Assembly (NCBI GenBank): GCA_907163375.1
Contig: CAJQUW010005296.1
Span: 372,001 to 436,000 of the forward strand
Source of the DNA: Prostheceraeus crozeri
Taxonomy: Eukaryota > Platyhelminthes > Polycladida > Euryleptidae
DNA: 64,000 nucleotides
Direction of reading: 5' to 3'
Shown here piece after piece: positions 1 to 13,113 of the stretch. How positions within the stretch are numbered: the first letter of the stretch is position 1; the number at the start of each line of letters is the position of its first letter. Made by a program: the position numbers and the translations under genes. The notes beneath the pieces were generated by a model. It was not told where the DNA came from and ran no database searches. It saw only the letters and a list, made by a program, of their open reading frames with translations.

Positions 1-1289
1 TGAATGATTAGTTGTAACATGCATTAAGTTTTTGTCATTCCATTTGACGAAAAGGATTTCGATGGATTCGTCAAATTTCACGTCCATCTTTCCACGTTCT
101 TTCAATTGTTTGTCTTCAGCAAAGGGAGCTTTATTGTTTCTATTCGAGCGAATAGTTCCCGTTGCACGTAATCCCAAATCGCGAAGAGTAATCAGTAGTA
201 ATGGGCTGGTAAAGAAATTATCGAAATAGAGTTCTTTTCCGTTCACATCATCAATTTTTGAAGCTAATTCCAAACAGACGCGTGTACCCAGTGGAATCCT
301 CTTTGTGCTTGAAGTAACTGACTTCCCTTGGTATAAAGAGAAAGAATATAAATATCCGTCCGATGCACACAAAGCCCACAATTTGTTATAGCCAAATCTT
401 ACTGGTTTACCCCGCATGAATTGCTTTAGTCCGTGATGACCATAGTATTTTACCATCATCTCGTCAATTGACAATTTCTGATGAAAATATCCAAATTTTT
501 GAAATTTTCCATTCAATAAATCAAAGAAAGGTTTTATTTTGAATGAACGATCGTTTTTTCAGGTTTGATGAGAGTATTATCTTGGCAATGCAGATATTTC
601 TTAATTTTAAGAAATGCTTTGACGGACATACTTTCACGGACAATCTTTACACCTAGGTCAGGATGAACCGACCAATAATGTTCTTCGGGAAGGTACTGAT
701 GGTATCCGGAAAACACAAGAATGCCAATGGAAGCTTTCATTTCAGGTATAGTCACACAAAAAGACGGATCATTGCACTGAGAAGCATAACGGTTAGTTTC
801 GTTCACAAGAAATTCTATAATATCATTGTCAAAAATTTTCTCAAATGTTTGTAAGGGAGATGCGTCCATAAATTCTTGAACGAGGATGTTCCGTTGATTT
901 TCATGATTATCACCGTCTGATGGTATCTTCGAATAATTTCCTTTGTGATCTTTCCATTCGGGAGATAGAGTTTCTTGATAATATTCAGACTAGTCATTCT
1001 TAGATAATATAGGGGTAGAATTATCGACAGAAACCGCACTGTTGCCATTATGAATGAGTTCCTCTTCATCAAAATTTCCAATGTGAATTTCAACTTCACC
1101 CGGTACATCATTCACAAACACCTCATTTCCAATTACATCATCTTCATTTTCTTCCGAGTCACTGTCGGTCTTATTATCCGGAGGGATGATGACCACATCA
1201 GGTCCATCGTCGAAATCACTGCCTTCTTCTTCCAGCAAGGCCGCAGCCTGTTCTACTGTCAGCAAACGACGCCGAGACACAACCGGCAA
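1..1289 (-). pseudogene. piggyBac-type transposase, broken, 3' end outside window
   Basis: DDE transposase of the piggyBac (DDE_Tnp_1_7) family, which cuts and pastes at TTAA. Reading leftward: an acidic N-terminus with RRRLLTVEQ and PDVVIIPPD (about 990-1289), the domain start with TFEKIFDNDIIEF and NETNRYASQ (534-869), then LSIDEMMVKYYG, RGKPVRFGYKLWALC, YFDNFFTS and ATGTIRSNR (1-530). The first two catalytic aspartates are visible (SIDE, YFDNF); the third lies off the left edge. An in-frame TAG near 990 and a 1-nt shift in an A-run near 545 break the frame. No good ATG precedes the first block, so the true start may be upstream or in another exon. Certain as family, nonfunctional as written. 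Confidence 0.9.
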
Positions 1290-1925
1290 TTGAATGAATG
1301 AATATCAAATTATCATTCTCAGTCTCAATCAAAGTGCGCGAGCGAGCCACATATGCAAAAAATTCAAATATGCGATAGACGTCAATGAGACGGAACTTGT
1401 GTTGACTACATTCAAAAAATTTGATAACATAGATATCTAGCCAGTCAGAATCGTAAACTTTATAGTCTACAAGCAAATCACAAATATGCGAAAAATTCAA
1501 ACATGCGATAGACGTCTACGAGACAAAAATAATGTTGACTGAAATAAAAAAAAAATTGATAAGTTTGATATCTATCCTGTCATAATCGTAAACATTATGC
1601 GTTGTATATTATATACAACTTCGTGTTAGCATTGTGGATTCCAAGCAAAGTACTATTTTTTATAATTATACAAGCCTAAATGCTAGGAACAGTCATATAA
1701 ATGGGTTGTGTTGCTTCCAGTCATCATTACAAATCGAACATTTTTTAGAAATTACAACTTATTCCGGCAGTGTCCTATCTATAGGACGGTCACAAATACC
1801 GGTAACACTGCCATTCATTTTCGAATAAATCAGCTTTTCTTTCCTTTTATTGGATATCTGACTGACATTTATGAGAAAATTTCAAAGAATATTTTTTTCT
1901 ATTATGTTGCCGGTTAATGGGTTAA
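1290..1925. other. putative upstream terminal region of the piggyBac element
   Basis: No gene. The stretch ends in GGG followed by TTAA at 1922-1925; read outward-in this is TTAA then CCCATTAACCGGC, the expected form of a piggyBac terminus. A subterminal hairpin, GTCCTA-tcta-TAGGAC, lies at 1772-1787. The opposite terminus is outside the window, so pairing cannot be verified. Confidence 0.4.
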
Positions 1926-1986
1926 TATGAGTTGGTTGCACTTAGTCAAACCGATGCGTGCAAAATGAACATATTGAAGTTTAAAT

Positions 1987-2714
1987 CAGGGCTGGGGTGT
2001 CGTGCTTTTTGACCGACACCGACACCGGGTTCGAGCACGACACCGGATTTTGAAAAGCACGACACCGACACCGGATAATAATAATAATAAAATTGACTGA
2101 ATTGCCCGACTTGTCTTTACTTTTGCTTTGTTTTGTGTCCCTGACTTTCTTTTTTTCGTTGTGTATTGATGGAAATAAAGGTTATTTCTCATAATAATAA
2201 TAATAATAATCCTCGAAACACTACAGGTCATACACTTCTTTCAGGAGACCTATGATCACGAAAAAACATCATCTTCTAAACAAACTACTTTTCTAAAAAT
2301 AATGACAACAAAATGACTCTGAAATTGAAAGTGATGCGATGAATAATGAACAATGCTTATGAAACGTGGTGAGACAATGGATATGATGACTAATTGAATA
2401 AACAGTGAATGATGACAAAAATGAAGATGCTTATTATGATTACATGTGATAAGGTGATACCTTATCACTCAAAACAATTGATAGGCTTAAAACAATCAAA
2501 AACACTCAAAACAATTGATTCAGCAATCCACTCAATTCATTCCCAATTCGTGCGAAGGAAGAGCCTTCCAGTCCGTTTTAGTGAAAATATGACTATTTGC
2601 AAAGAGAAGGAAATCCTTGTGCGATAAAACAATTTACTTTTCCAGCTAAAATTTAAGGTCGGTGTCGATGTCGGCCCTAAAAATCACGACACCGACACCG
2701 ACACCCCAGCCCTG
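1987..2714. mobile_element. hAT-type MITE with CCGACA repeats (728 bp)
   Basis: Begins CAGGGCTGGGGTGTCG and ends with its inverted partner ...CCCCAGCCCTG. It is flanked by perfect 8-bp direct repeats GTTTAAAT (1979-1986 and 2715-2722), the hAT target-duplication length. Just inside both ends the motif CCGACA/CACCGA is repeated several times. The interior includes ATA-rich microsatellite and no transposase, so it depends on an autonomous hAT. Confidence 0.9.
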
Positions 2715-2722
2715 GTTTAAAT

Positions 2723-4097
2723 GCAGACGAAGGGGTCCCCGCGATAATTGTAGTTTTCAAAATTTATTTGGGTGGTAGTGTCCGAAATTAAGAAAGAAAA
2801 TTTGCACAATTCAAATGCAGGCAACACTGGCCTAATGATGTCACAGCAGCAGCACAGGCGCAAAAGACATGCTTCGTTCAATATCAAAACCGTACTGAGA
2901 ATGAAGCATAATGGCAAGCTCAAAAATACTTGTTAAATTATGAAGTTAACTATGATGATTGGCAACAGGCACGAAAGTGTTTAGGCAGTTCCTCATTTTT
3001 CAATTCGCTTGCCTATGATGCAACTTTCATTTGATCATTGACCAAAATATCACAGTTTAAGCAGTCATGAGGGAGCACAAAACGACACGATTTTATCTGA
3101 ATATAAGCGCTAAAATCTTCTAATGCCCTGAATGTGGAATCACGCAATATGCAATTTATTGGAATATCATGTCATATGTAGGCCTGCTATCTAATACTTC
3201 AATTCTTAGACGAAATCTCATAGCGTTTCATCGCTCGTGGTTCACAAGCTTCAGGAAATGTGGTCACGGACGAACATTGTCTTATTTCACAAGAAATAAT
3301 TCCTTCAGCACATTCGTTTGCATAGATATGAAGTTTACATATGAAAATCATTCTTAAAATTCTTTCGTGTCGGGCATCGAATGTCTACTGGCATTTATCG
3401 TTTTAGCACAGGCCCCTTAAATTTATTCACGAAAGTTAGCTCAACTGGTACATATTTGCAAGCTAAGGCATGCAAGTTGGCTTCAATTCTCATACTGATT
3501 GCGTGAAAGTTATTTCTCAAAAGTTCCAGGGAATTCCAACGTTTACAAATGTAAAAATTCCCCAAAGCTTTGGCCGAAATATAGTCTTTATAAAATTAAA
3601 AATTGAAAGTCTGATTTCACTCTATAATTTAAATGTCTTGCGACCAAAACTTTAGAGATTTTTCTTCTGTTTTACACTTGATGACTTTGATTTCCGACAA
3701 GTAAATTGAGTCAAATCGTTGCTAGAAAAAATAGCTGCTGCTTCCAGGAGACCTCGGAGAATCGATTACACAATTCAGTGCCTGTGGCTTTGACGATGCG
3801 CTTGTTTCTGGCACCACCATGAAAAATAACTTGCCAGTTGGATGGAAATTGAACCTTAACGCCGCGTGAAGATCACAAGGCTAGCGAAGGACACTCCACG
3901 ATTGCTTGAGGAGCAGACATAGATTCGAGCCATTTTTCATGGTGATGCCCTGAAGACGGTGCATAGAAATATCTTTCCGACCTCGTAAAGGCCATCAAAT
4001 TGTGAAGCCAGAAAAATTATGAAGAAAACTGAACTGTCCGAAATCTTGCAAAAAAAACGCGTAGTCTTGTCACGAACGAGTATAATAGCTGAGTAAT
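2723..4097. other. no gene recognised
   Basis: Unassigned DNA of ordinary composition. Only short incidental open frames; no repeat ends, RNA genes or family motifs seen. Confidence 0.5.
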
Positions 4098-4105
4098 GAG
4101 TGAAC

Positions 4106-6351
4106 CAGGGCTGTGGAGCAGGAGCCGAGCCGGAGCCTTAAGGAGCCGATGGTTTTGGTCGGAGCCGGACCCGGAGCCGATTTATGACAAAGGCTCCGGC
4201 TCCGATAGTTTGAGCTTTGATATAAATCTAAAATTTTGAAAGGTATTAATTAGCATCATAAAAAAAATTAAATCATTTGAAATCTAAAGATATGTCTTTT
4301 AAGTATACCAATGATCTGTCCTCCACGATATCTTTCTTTGCAGTTGCCGCCTTCTTTTGTATTATATGTATTATATTTACACACATGTGTAATATTTTTT
4401 TATTACATATGTTTCGTAAGACTAATTTCCATAGCTTTTAGTGACAACGTATTCTCCAAAATCCATTAATTTGAAGACTTTTTATATGCATGCTAACTAC
4501 ATGATTGTAGATTCCTAGAGACAAGTCGCCAGTCATTTATGTACACATTTCCAGTTCAGTCAGCATTTGATATAGCTACATTTCTTGCGCGATGTCTTAT
4601 ATCTAATACGGTTACTATGTAGGTTACCATCCATCGGTATGGCTACTGGCAGAAGCTACTGGCATCTGTGACAATGCCATTTCCTTAGATTGTATTGTAG
4701 GCTCTTGTGCAGTCCCCCACCTACATTTTTCCAAACAATCGATTATTCAATTTGATCAATTTTGATTGGAGGGATAACTCTTCACACTCACACGAATGAA
4801 CTGACTACAAGTCCTCGCATGGCTATAGCAATAAGCGACCAATCCACTTCTAGTAGCACTTTATTATTCTACATGTAAAGGTATCTCATTCACAATGAAT
4901 TTCCTTTGACTTCAAAATTCAAAGGGTCTATTTCAATGCGAAAAAACCCGAAGGCAAATTACAATGTTGACTTGCTGACGAAGTTTGCGACTATGACATC
5001 GCAATTACCCACGTAGATTTTTACAACAGCACGGAATCATTCACTCAAACCGGTGATGCTGAAACGGACATCCAATGGTGCTGCATCTTTTGACCAGAGA
5101 AAAACGGGGGGGGGTGAGGACTGCACAAGAGCCGTATTGTGCAATAATATTTCCCCCAAGTGTCATAGACCTGTGGATTTCAAGAATTTTCATTATTATT
5201 TTTCCGTCTGTCAACACTTTATGCTGATATCATGTTGACTTATATGTAAGCAATAAAAAAGGACTGTGACGCTCTCAATAAAAGCGCCTTTTGACCTCCC
5301 TTTTCTATTGTCTATGACATTAAACCGCACGTGCATTCGAAAGCTAGCAAAGTCGATGGGATTTCTGCTCGGTGCTCGCAGTCAAATTTTTATTATACCT
5401 TGCACCCTGCAATGCCATTTTCATTACGCCCTAATGAAAAATACGAAATTAACATAATGTAAGTTAAACCTAACCTTATTAAGTATGCTGCATAGATTTA
5501 CAAAACTCGTCCTAAATTAGATATTTTTAATTTTTTTAAGTATAATTTTCAATTGTACATTTCTAGTCTACACTGCAATGAGACTATCTAAATTACAATT
5601 TCTACAGATGAGTCGTGGGCTACCCACCGATCATATTATTCATGGACCAACAGACTATTGGATAAAGGCAATAACAAATAGCAATAACTACCTAAGCTAG
5701 CCTATATACACTTTGATATTCAATAAAGCAATTGACATCTTTATTGATACGGTATATTTGGCTATATAATATATACCCTTTCCATGTTCGAGTAGATACA
5801 GGCCCTATAAGCTATTTAGAGGCATACGCTATCCAGTTTCATGTTCAAGCTTTGTTAAAAAGCTTATACTACTATTCGGCCCTGTGCTAATTAGGTATAT
5901 CATCATCACTTATGTGGTCTTATTTAATGTAGTCTCGTAGTAGACTGGTTGCAGGCTAGGCCAATTTATATATTATGTGTATTTGTATTATATGTATTTA
6001 GCCAGTGCGGGAGATCTTTATCTAATTTAACCAATCCAGGCTATCATTTTATTCTATCTTTCAGAGATAGTCAATTCATGCAAAAATATATGAGAAGTAT
6101 GTTATTTATCATTATATTAGGCTATTATCATTTTTATTATTAACTTAAGTCGTTGCTTGTTAATGAAAACTAATTTGATGATTGTAGCAAGCCTCTAAAG
6201 GCCACACCGTCATCCAAAAAACCCGTTCAACGGATCCAGGATAGCCAGCATAGATAGAACCTGAATTTGAAGTCGGAGCCGAGCGGGAGCCTTTCACATC
6301 AGTGTCGTGGAGCCGGAGCCGATGAGATAACGCATCGGCTCCACAGCCCTG
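4106..6351. mobile_element. hAT-type MITE with GGAGCC repeats (2.25 kb)
   Basis: Starts CAGGGCTGTGGAGC and ends GCTCCACAGCCCTG. Near-perfect 8-bp duplication: GAGTGAAC (4098-4105) and GAGCGAAC (6352-6359), one mismatch. GGAGCCG(A/G)-type repeats occupy both subterminal zones. No transposase inside; the interior is AT-rich noncoding DNA with a short G-run near 5107-5115. Confidence 0.87.
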
Positions 6352-6359
6352 GAGCGAAC

Positions 6360-7935
6360 ACACGGATTTGTTTCCGAAGGTCGTAAACATCAACCCCTTC
6401 ATATTCAAATTTAAGTCAACGTTAACGGCAGCCTATGTCATCATTTACATAAATGTCAACATGTACTAGACGCAAGTGATGCAGCAGGAGAGAAAAACAT
6501 TAAAAATTTGGCCACGAACGAGTATTTTCACCAACTTATTAAGCATGAAAAATGGAAGTAATGAAGCCACGGGAAAAATACTGTTTCAGCAGAGTCGGAA
6601 TTCATTGACATATTTATGCACGGTACATTTAGGCTTCAGGTCCTAGAGAAAATCTTAAGTAATAAAGGCCAAGGCCTCACTTTGTCTTTCAAAAATATTA
6701 TTTCTTCCAGCAAAGTAGAATTCACTTCAACTAAATAGTTATGAGAATTGCTGAGTTGAAGCCCATGTGAATTTCGCGATGCAGAAGGCAGAAGACATTT
6801 ACAAAGCTGTTAATCATCTGCAATCTAAGGAAGACCAGCCATTCACCTGATATAGGCTACTTAATGTTTTTATTCAATCTCTTCTAATTTATCCGCATCC
6901 TCAATTTGAAAATTCGTCTTCATATTTGAAAGATAAACTATTTCGCTAAGAGCGGCGCCCGCTTAGGATTGTGGGCGTATCATGCGACATCTATGATACA
7001 TGACAATCTCATTTCACTTTCGATGACACTACTTTTAAAGGATTACTTGCAAATATCATATCTGCTAAGACCACACCTTTTGGGAAAGTTTGATGAGGTT
7101 ATCAGACGAGGTTACAACAAGCATGCCCTGATGCCATCACTTGCAAAACTGAAGGGATTAAAATCCTTCATAAAAAAAACTGGGCGGCATAATCTGTCAA
7201 TCTTTCCTGACATTTAAGGCATGTACTTTGGGAGGAACCAAGTATGTTGAAATGTTGATGCTATGATGAAGATCTTAATTTCATTGTTTTGATATATTTC
7301 GATATCATAGCATACTCATCGTAAGACAGTAGTTGAGGCAAACATTAAATTCAAGGAAAGGCAATGTCTATGGACAGGAACGAAAGGAATAGCAGAACAA
7401 TATAGAAATAGACTGTATATTATTACAATTTAGCGATGGTAGAGAACAAGCTCCAATCTGACAGTGAAGTTAACAAATTTATATGAAAAAGAAATCACTT
7501 AATTGTTCAGGCTCTCTTTTGCTGCTAATTTCAGGTTTTAATTTCTAAAAAAAGTGTAGGGTGTGTAGTTTTCTCAAGCAACGTTGTACTGTCATCATCA
7601 CATGCTCAAAATCAAAAACATTCAATTTTAATCAAATCATCAACATCCTTGGTTCTTCCCAAAATCTGCTTAAAATGTCAAATAAAGGTATTTTCACATT
7701 ATCCTGACGTTGTTGCATGTCACATGTTTTTTTCATTCTTTTCTTAGATGTTGTAGGCCTACACTGTTTGCAATACGTGTAGGCCTGGCGCAATGTCATG
7801 CAGCAATAAAGCTTTTCTATTTTATTCTCTTATATTGATATGGATTTCCACTTTGGAATGAAATCTGGAAAGTATTTAGCTCTATAGATGCGCAACGGTA
7901 AAATTGCCATGCGCAAGCCAGCTGGAGAAGCCCGT
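6360..7935. other. no gene recognised
   Basis: Unassigned. An 82-codon open frame at 6969-7217 (+) has no recognisable family or supporting context, so I do not call it. Includes the frequent vertebrate/invertebrate-type word TAGGCCTA. Confidence 0.45.
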
Positions 7936-7943
7936 GTGGGTAC

Positions 7944-8734
7944 TAGGGATTGCAATCCCGACCCCGATTTTCCAAATCCCGGTTATCAAGGATTTATCCC
8001 GGGATTTTGGTCAAAATCCCGGGATTCAACAAATTAATCACGAAAGCCACACTATGTTAATGTAGACTACATATATATATGCTAAATTATATGGCGGCTT
8101 GTTACTGATGATTATAGTTCTAGTTTAATTTAGAGTAATCTTACTAAAGGCACTCAATCTAAGATCTGCAAGTGCGTTTTTTCGATCATTACAGAATTTC
8201 ACAGGAGCTGGATGGTAGATTGCATATGAGTTAACACATTGACAATTTTGATTTTGTCACTTTATACTTTCATGCTAAGTAATCTAGGGCTTACATGTAG
8301 CTAGGTCTATTTGCGATCTTCGTGCAGATAGATTTAGGGTACAAGACATAATAAATTGTATAGTTATTACCATCAAGAACGATGTATGATTACGAATTTA
8401 TTAATATGCTTATAACAATCAGCAAAATAACCATTACAATAAAATAGCACATCAAATTGAGAACCGCTATGAGAATTCTAACAAATTAATTTAGATTTTT
8501 AGAAATTTTTGTTATGATTCTAACAAATCCAATTCAATATAGTCTCACAGATCAAACTGAAATGCGCTATAAAAACCTAGCCAAGTCCGGATATCCGCCA
8601 ACAGCTCTGAAGAATTCTGAAATTAGGCCAATAAAATCATACTTTTAATTCCCGGGATCAAGCACCCTCTAATCCCGGGATTTCAATCCCGAAAAATGTA
8701 TGAAATTCCCGTGATCCCGGGATTGCAATCCCTA
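7944..8734. mobile_element. hAT-like MITE with ATCCCGGGAT repeats (791 bp)
   Basis: Ends TAGGGATTGCAATCCCG and CGGGATTGCAATCCCTA are inverted copies, with perfect 8-bp flanks GTGGGTAC (7936-7943, 8735-8742). ATCCCGGGAT-type palindromic words are repeated just inside both ends. The first base is T rather than the usual C of hAT ends. No coding capacity. Confidence 0.88.
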
Positions 8735-8769
8735 GTGGGTACTGCATGATGAGAAGATTCCAGTTCTAA

Positions 8770-8845
8770 TAATAAAGTAAGTAAATATTAATAAGTAAGT
8801 AAGTAAGTAATAAATAAGTAATAATAGGTAAGTAAGTAAACAATA
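8770..8845. repeat. degenerate TAAG microsatellite
   Basis: Runs of TAAG/GTAA interrupted by TAATAA. Confidence 0.85.
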
Positions 8846-9014
8846 AGATAGTAAAGAATCTATTCGATCAATTTGTGAATTGCATGCACGCGTGTGCCGT
8901 ATTGTCAAGAAGATCAACACAAATGCGATTGCTGCGTAACATTCTCTGAATAAGAAGACGAGACAACATCAGCATTGCTGGCATTCGTGAACACTGTATT
9001 TAACGGACAAATGT

Positions 9015-9125
9015 CATCAAGCAATTGTAGAGGATGAGGTGGCACGGGCATGTCATACGGCGTTCACATGAGGTTGTGTGAGCCGAAAAATGTAATCAGA
9101 TATGCATTCCGCGAACACTGGTGTG
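9015..9125 (+). pseudogene. LINE-type reverse transcriptase C-terminal relic
   Basis: A reading frame holds MRWHGHVIRRS, resembling the RWyGHv.R segment near the end of many non-LTR retrotransposon ORF2 proteins, then a stop. A related stretch lies at 17,935-18,055 in the same orientation (shared GACAAATGTCATCAA and a following GGTGG-ACGGGCATGT block). Short and degenerate; the surrounding 8.85-9.85 kb shows no other gene. Confidence 0.4.
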
Positions 9126-9856
9126 GATGGATCAAAGTGGGATGGATTTTTACATTGCTCACCAGGAAGTGACACTGAATACACTTGTCTTTGACGCACT
9201 TCCTAAGGATGTAGCTTTACATTCCAAAACAAACCAATTGTTCCAACAAAACATACTCTCATTTCAAATTAACATCCTTCTATGAATGATAGAACAATTG
9301 AGCAGCATATGAATACTTCGCACGATTAACCCAAAAGAAAGATATGAAATAGGCAAAAGTAGTTCAACCATTAAGTTTGACCGAATTCAGAAGAATTCCA
9401 TGAATTAATGACATCATGTTGATAAGACGCCGGCCAAAAATGTCACATTTTAGATATTGATAGATGGGACATGAGAAGAATAAGTTCTTCTAAATATCTG
9501 AGTAGTCACAACAGGGAAAATGAATTCAGGTGGATGATCAAAAGAATGGAGGTAAGAAAGCGTCGAGCATTTTTTTATTTTCGTTATCTCTGCGATTGTA
9601 TCAGGCATACGTGTCATTTTACAAAGTCACGCGACAGATGTACACAGTTAGAAAATGTGCATTGACACTCTACACATTTCCACTGACTGAGCAGAATATT
9701 CAAGTGTCATGCAGACTGGCCTTAATATCTGCAAAGTAGGATAATTTTTTTCGGAAATCGAAAAGTCATTTACTGACAGAAATGATGAGATGTAGCCAAT
9801 GTCTCTCAGTGCCCTAAAAAGGCGAATCTGATAGCATTATAAGCTCAAAATCTGCC

Positions 9857-10529
9857 ATGATGACTGATGTGCGATGTGAATTTCACCATAGGCACCAATC
9901 CATATCCACCAATTGGAATCTATTCCTTAATGAATGTAGTAAAATTACCAATATCTTAAGTAGAAATGGTTATCCATTGCAATTAATTCAATCAACAATT
10001 AACAAATTTATAGGTGGTAAATTAAACAATTCTTCACGCGTAACAATTGATAATGACTTCAATAAAATAATCAAAATCCCCTTCGTGGGTTATGCATCAC
10101 AGAAATTTAGTAATAAGTTAGTAAAAATGTTTCGTAAACTTAACTTGGAATGCAAGGTTGTTATGACCTCGTTCAAAACTGGAAGATATTTCTCCCTTAA
10201 AGGTAAGTTAGGTCGAAACATGCAATCGCGTCTTGTCTATTGCTTTCAATGTCAGGTTGATCCTGATTGCCAATATCTGCAAAACCAAAGGACGTCTGCA
10301 TCAACGTAAACTTGAACACTTAAGTGGCAATAGTGCCATTGCAAAACACATGGAACAATGTAACCATTGTTTTCGTAACTACAATGATTGCTTTAAAATC
10401 ATTTACCGTGGAAACTCGGACTTTGAGATTAGTATTGTTGAATCTATAAAAATTTTTAGTAGCAACCCATTGCTTAACCGAACATTAGGTTATAATGGTA
10501 GATCTTATTTCTTAAAGATATTTAACTAA
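9857..10529 (+). pseudogene. Penelope-like element, RT tail plus GIY-YIG-type endonuclease, broken
   Basis: C-terminal part of a Penelope-like reverse transcriptase: the block SRNGYPLQLIQSTINKF, then IPFVGYASQKFSNKLVKM, FKTGRYFSLKGKL and SRLVYCFQC, followed after a frame change near 10,250 by a GIY-YIG endonuclease-like module (KTKGRLHQRKLEHL, SAIAKHMEQCNHC, DFEISIVESIKIF). The conserved YIG at the module start reads NIC, so the nuclease would be impaired. The 5' part with the polymerase active site is absent. It ends 35 bp before the convergent THAP gene. Family assignment comes from motif order; an RT clade cannot be assigned. Confidence 0.72.
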
Positions 10530-10563
10530 CATTACCTATTGCTTAATTGTTTATACGTAGTAT

Positions 10564-11609
10564 TTAAATAACCTTTTCTTCGTTGCAGATTGTAACCACG
10601 TGATTTATTGAACAATTATAATAATCAAGGAGATCTAGATAATACATTAACGTACAGGAGTGGAAACTCATTTTTGACTTGACCACATAGGGCTGACAAA
10701 GCATAACTGTGTGAAATGACTCAGAATGTAATTGTATCACATGTGTACCTTCTGGCGTTTTTATGACAAGAAAGTAACTGAATTTGCTCAGATAAAAAAA
10801 ATTCATGAAGTCAGTATGATAATCTCTTTCGATCAAATGATTTAAGGCATCAACTACTTGATCAACAAGAACGTCAATAACAGTCTGGTCGTTATCCTTG
10901 GTGCACCATGATTTAACCAAAGAAAGAATGTTGCAAATATCCGTTTGAGATTTAACAAATCCTTCGTGTGTAAGCAGATGATTTATCTTGCGTACAGGTA
11001 CTTCTTTTCCATTGAAATGGAGGTCAACTGATAAATCCTCATTCAAAGTCACACTGGCAATAATGCAAGAAACTTTTTCATCCGTGTAGATGTAAATAAT
11101 TTGTGAATTTTTACGTATTTTGTGAAAACCACTTGGCACAACAAATTCACCAGTGTCTATGTCATTCAGATCACTTACTTGGTCTCTCTCTCCATCATGT
11201 CAACTTCCATTTGTTGCAAATGATTCGCTTCTTTAATTCTCCGATCGATGGATGTTGACGATTGCGATCTTTCAGCAGGCTGCTCTCTGGTGAAATATGT
11301 AGGTTGGCCAGGAAAGATAGATGGCACTGCTGAATCTTTCAAAATTTTCCGCTCAAGGCCTGACGATGTAATTCGATGCTTTTTTCGAGTAGAGTTTGAG
11401 TCACTGGAAACTGGCTTATAATCCGATGCTTGGAAATGGAGGCTGGAAACACGTGAATTCTTCGTAATGATAAAATCCGATCGATGAATCGCTCGAAGCC
11501 AGGCCGAAGTACGCTCCCGATCAGATGGAAACATGTGAAAAGATATTCCTGAAGAGGTACTGTTATCATACCCTGATTTATAATGTGGTACACTGCATTT
11601 GTTGACCAT
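10564..11609 (-). pseudogene. THAP-domain gene, decayed zinc site, split by GA-repeat slippage
   Basis: N-terminal THAP-like DNA-binding module: MVNKCSVPHYKSGYD, HMFPSDRERTSAWLRAIHR, SRVSSLHF and AVPSIFP. Of the C2CH zinc ligands, the second Cys (normally in VPGCKSGY) and third Cys (normally SRVCSLHF) are replaced by Tyr/His and Ser, so zinc binding should be lost. The downstream 191-codon part (10,564-11,139) is in another frame; the break falls in a short GA run near 11,185-11,195, consistent with a 2-nt slip. An alternative is a splice donor, since GTAAGT sits there. The C-terminal part matches no family I recognise, but part of it recurs inverted at 17,590-17,710. Confidence 0.7.
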
Positions 11610-12455
11610 TGTCAGGTTTCAAACTGGTTGATGAAGTCGTAACAACTAAAATAAGGTCACATTCACAGGACGACGAGTGAGCGAAAGCAACATTCACGCT
11701 ACAGAAGCAGTAAACGAATGGCGAACTGGTGAGACCACAGAATTAAATATTTTGTTTATCTGCTTCGGTTTGCTAGAAGTGTGATTAATACGAAATGGAC
11801 GGCACATTGAGGAACCTATTAGGTGGGCAAAAAGGAATTCCTAATACCTTACATAGATAGGAAAAAAAGTCGTGCGTCGCTTGCGGATTAATGTGAGTTC
11901 CAGCAAAGTGCTTCGATTGCCAAAATTCCTTCAGATTCGAAGAATTCAGATCATTGCGCACAAGTTTTCTCCATAATGTTGACCCTTCCGATCATTATTG
12001 AAGAAAATAGTAGGCGTACGAAAATTAGTTCAGGTGATGATTTCACATCCTCTCCTCGGCATTGCTCACTGTATAGTGCATACATTGAATCGAAACCACA
12101 CATCGATGTGTGTTTTGGTGTGTGCGAAGTGATAGCACAGCACGCACGCATCTCTCACTGGCTCTGGTGTCCTTTGCTGACAGCTTGTTTGTCATTTCCA
12201 ATAGCAAGCGATACACGAATTATCCATTCGAGAAGGAGCAAGTTGTCTAATTCTGTGATGTGCCATTTCGATATTAAGGTTACATACAATTCTTCCTTTC
12301 TAGGAAACCGAAGCGCGCGCAGATGATTCTAATTCTGTGGGTGAGACAGTCTGCAAGTCAACGCTGTTTGACACTCATGCATGATGACTCAGTGCAGTAC
12401 GGTCGGAGTCGACAGGATTGTTTTCCCTGAAGCTAATCAATAAGCATCAACACGC
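11610..12455. other. no gene recognised between THAP relic and P-like element
   Basis: Noncoding as far as can be seen. A 116-codon frame at 11,976-12,326 (+) has no family features. Confidence 0.45.
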
Positions 12456-12495
12456 TTACTCGCTAGCATAGATAAGAGATAGAATAGATGGCCAT
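12456..12495. repeat. left inverted-repeat arm of the P-like element
   Basis: Reverse complement begins AATGGCCATCTATT and continues TTATCTATGCTAGCGAG; it matches 17,468-17,509 imperfectly in inverted orientation. Its position just beyond the transposase stop fits a P-type subterminal repeat. Confidence 0.5.
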
Positions 12496-13113
12496 TCATC
12501 AACAATTACAACGCTGCGAGGCGTTACCAAATCTGCATTGAGAAAACAGCACTCGTTTAGGGAAGATAGAATAATCGATAAGTGTTACGCACCGCAGGTT
12601 TTGATACTGTATTCCCGTTTGTATTGTGATCTGCAAAATATCAGGACCAGCATGAAGAAGTAGCTTACGGAAGGCAAAACGGAATTGTCGTGGTGATGGG
12701 TTAGGATTCCAACCTCCCCGTAATCGTACGGCACTAAAGAAAATTTCTAAGAAATCCTGACATAATTTGTAAGTCAAGAGAAACTGAAACTCATTTGTCG
12801 CGAATAATTCTTTCGCAAGGGTTACCAAAGCATTACAGTTACTGAAAAATCCGAGGAAGCCTGTCTTCTTAATGGAAGTAATTATTTTCTTGCCATCAAG
12901 ACCCTCCAAAGAACCCAAAATCAGTTTCGCTCGATCCATGAACTCTAACCATTCCTGCGCATTGTCCTTCTTTATAAGGACTTTGTTACCGTAACTAATA
13001 AGTCGCTGGGAGTTGAAAAAATCAAACAAGTCATTCATGAATTCAATGAAATCTGCCGCAACAAGAACATCAGATTCCTAGAAACCAGCAGTATTGTTTT
13101 CGTGCAACCATCG

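Noticed and set aside
4106-6351. Possible autonomous hAT
   Set aside because: Interior has no transposase motifs; only ends and repeats.
6969-7217. 82-codon open frame
   Set aside because: No family, no neighbours or repeats supporting a gene.
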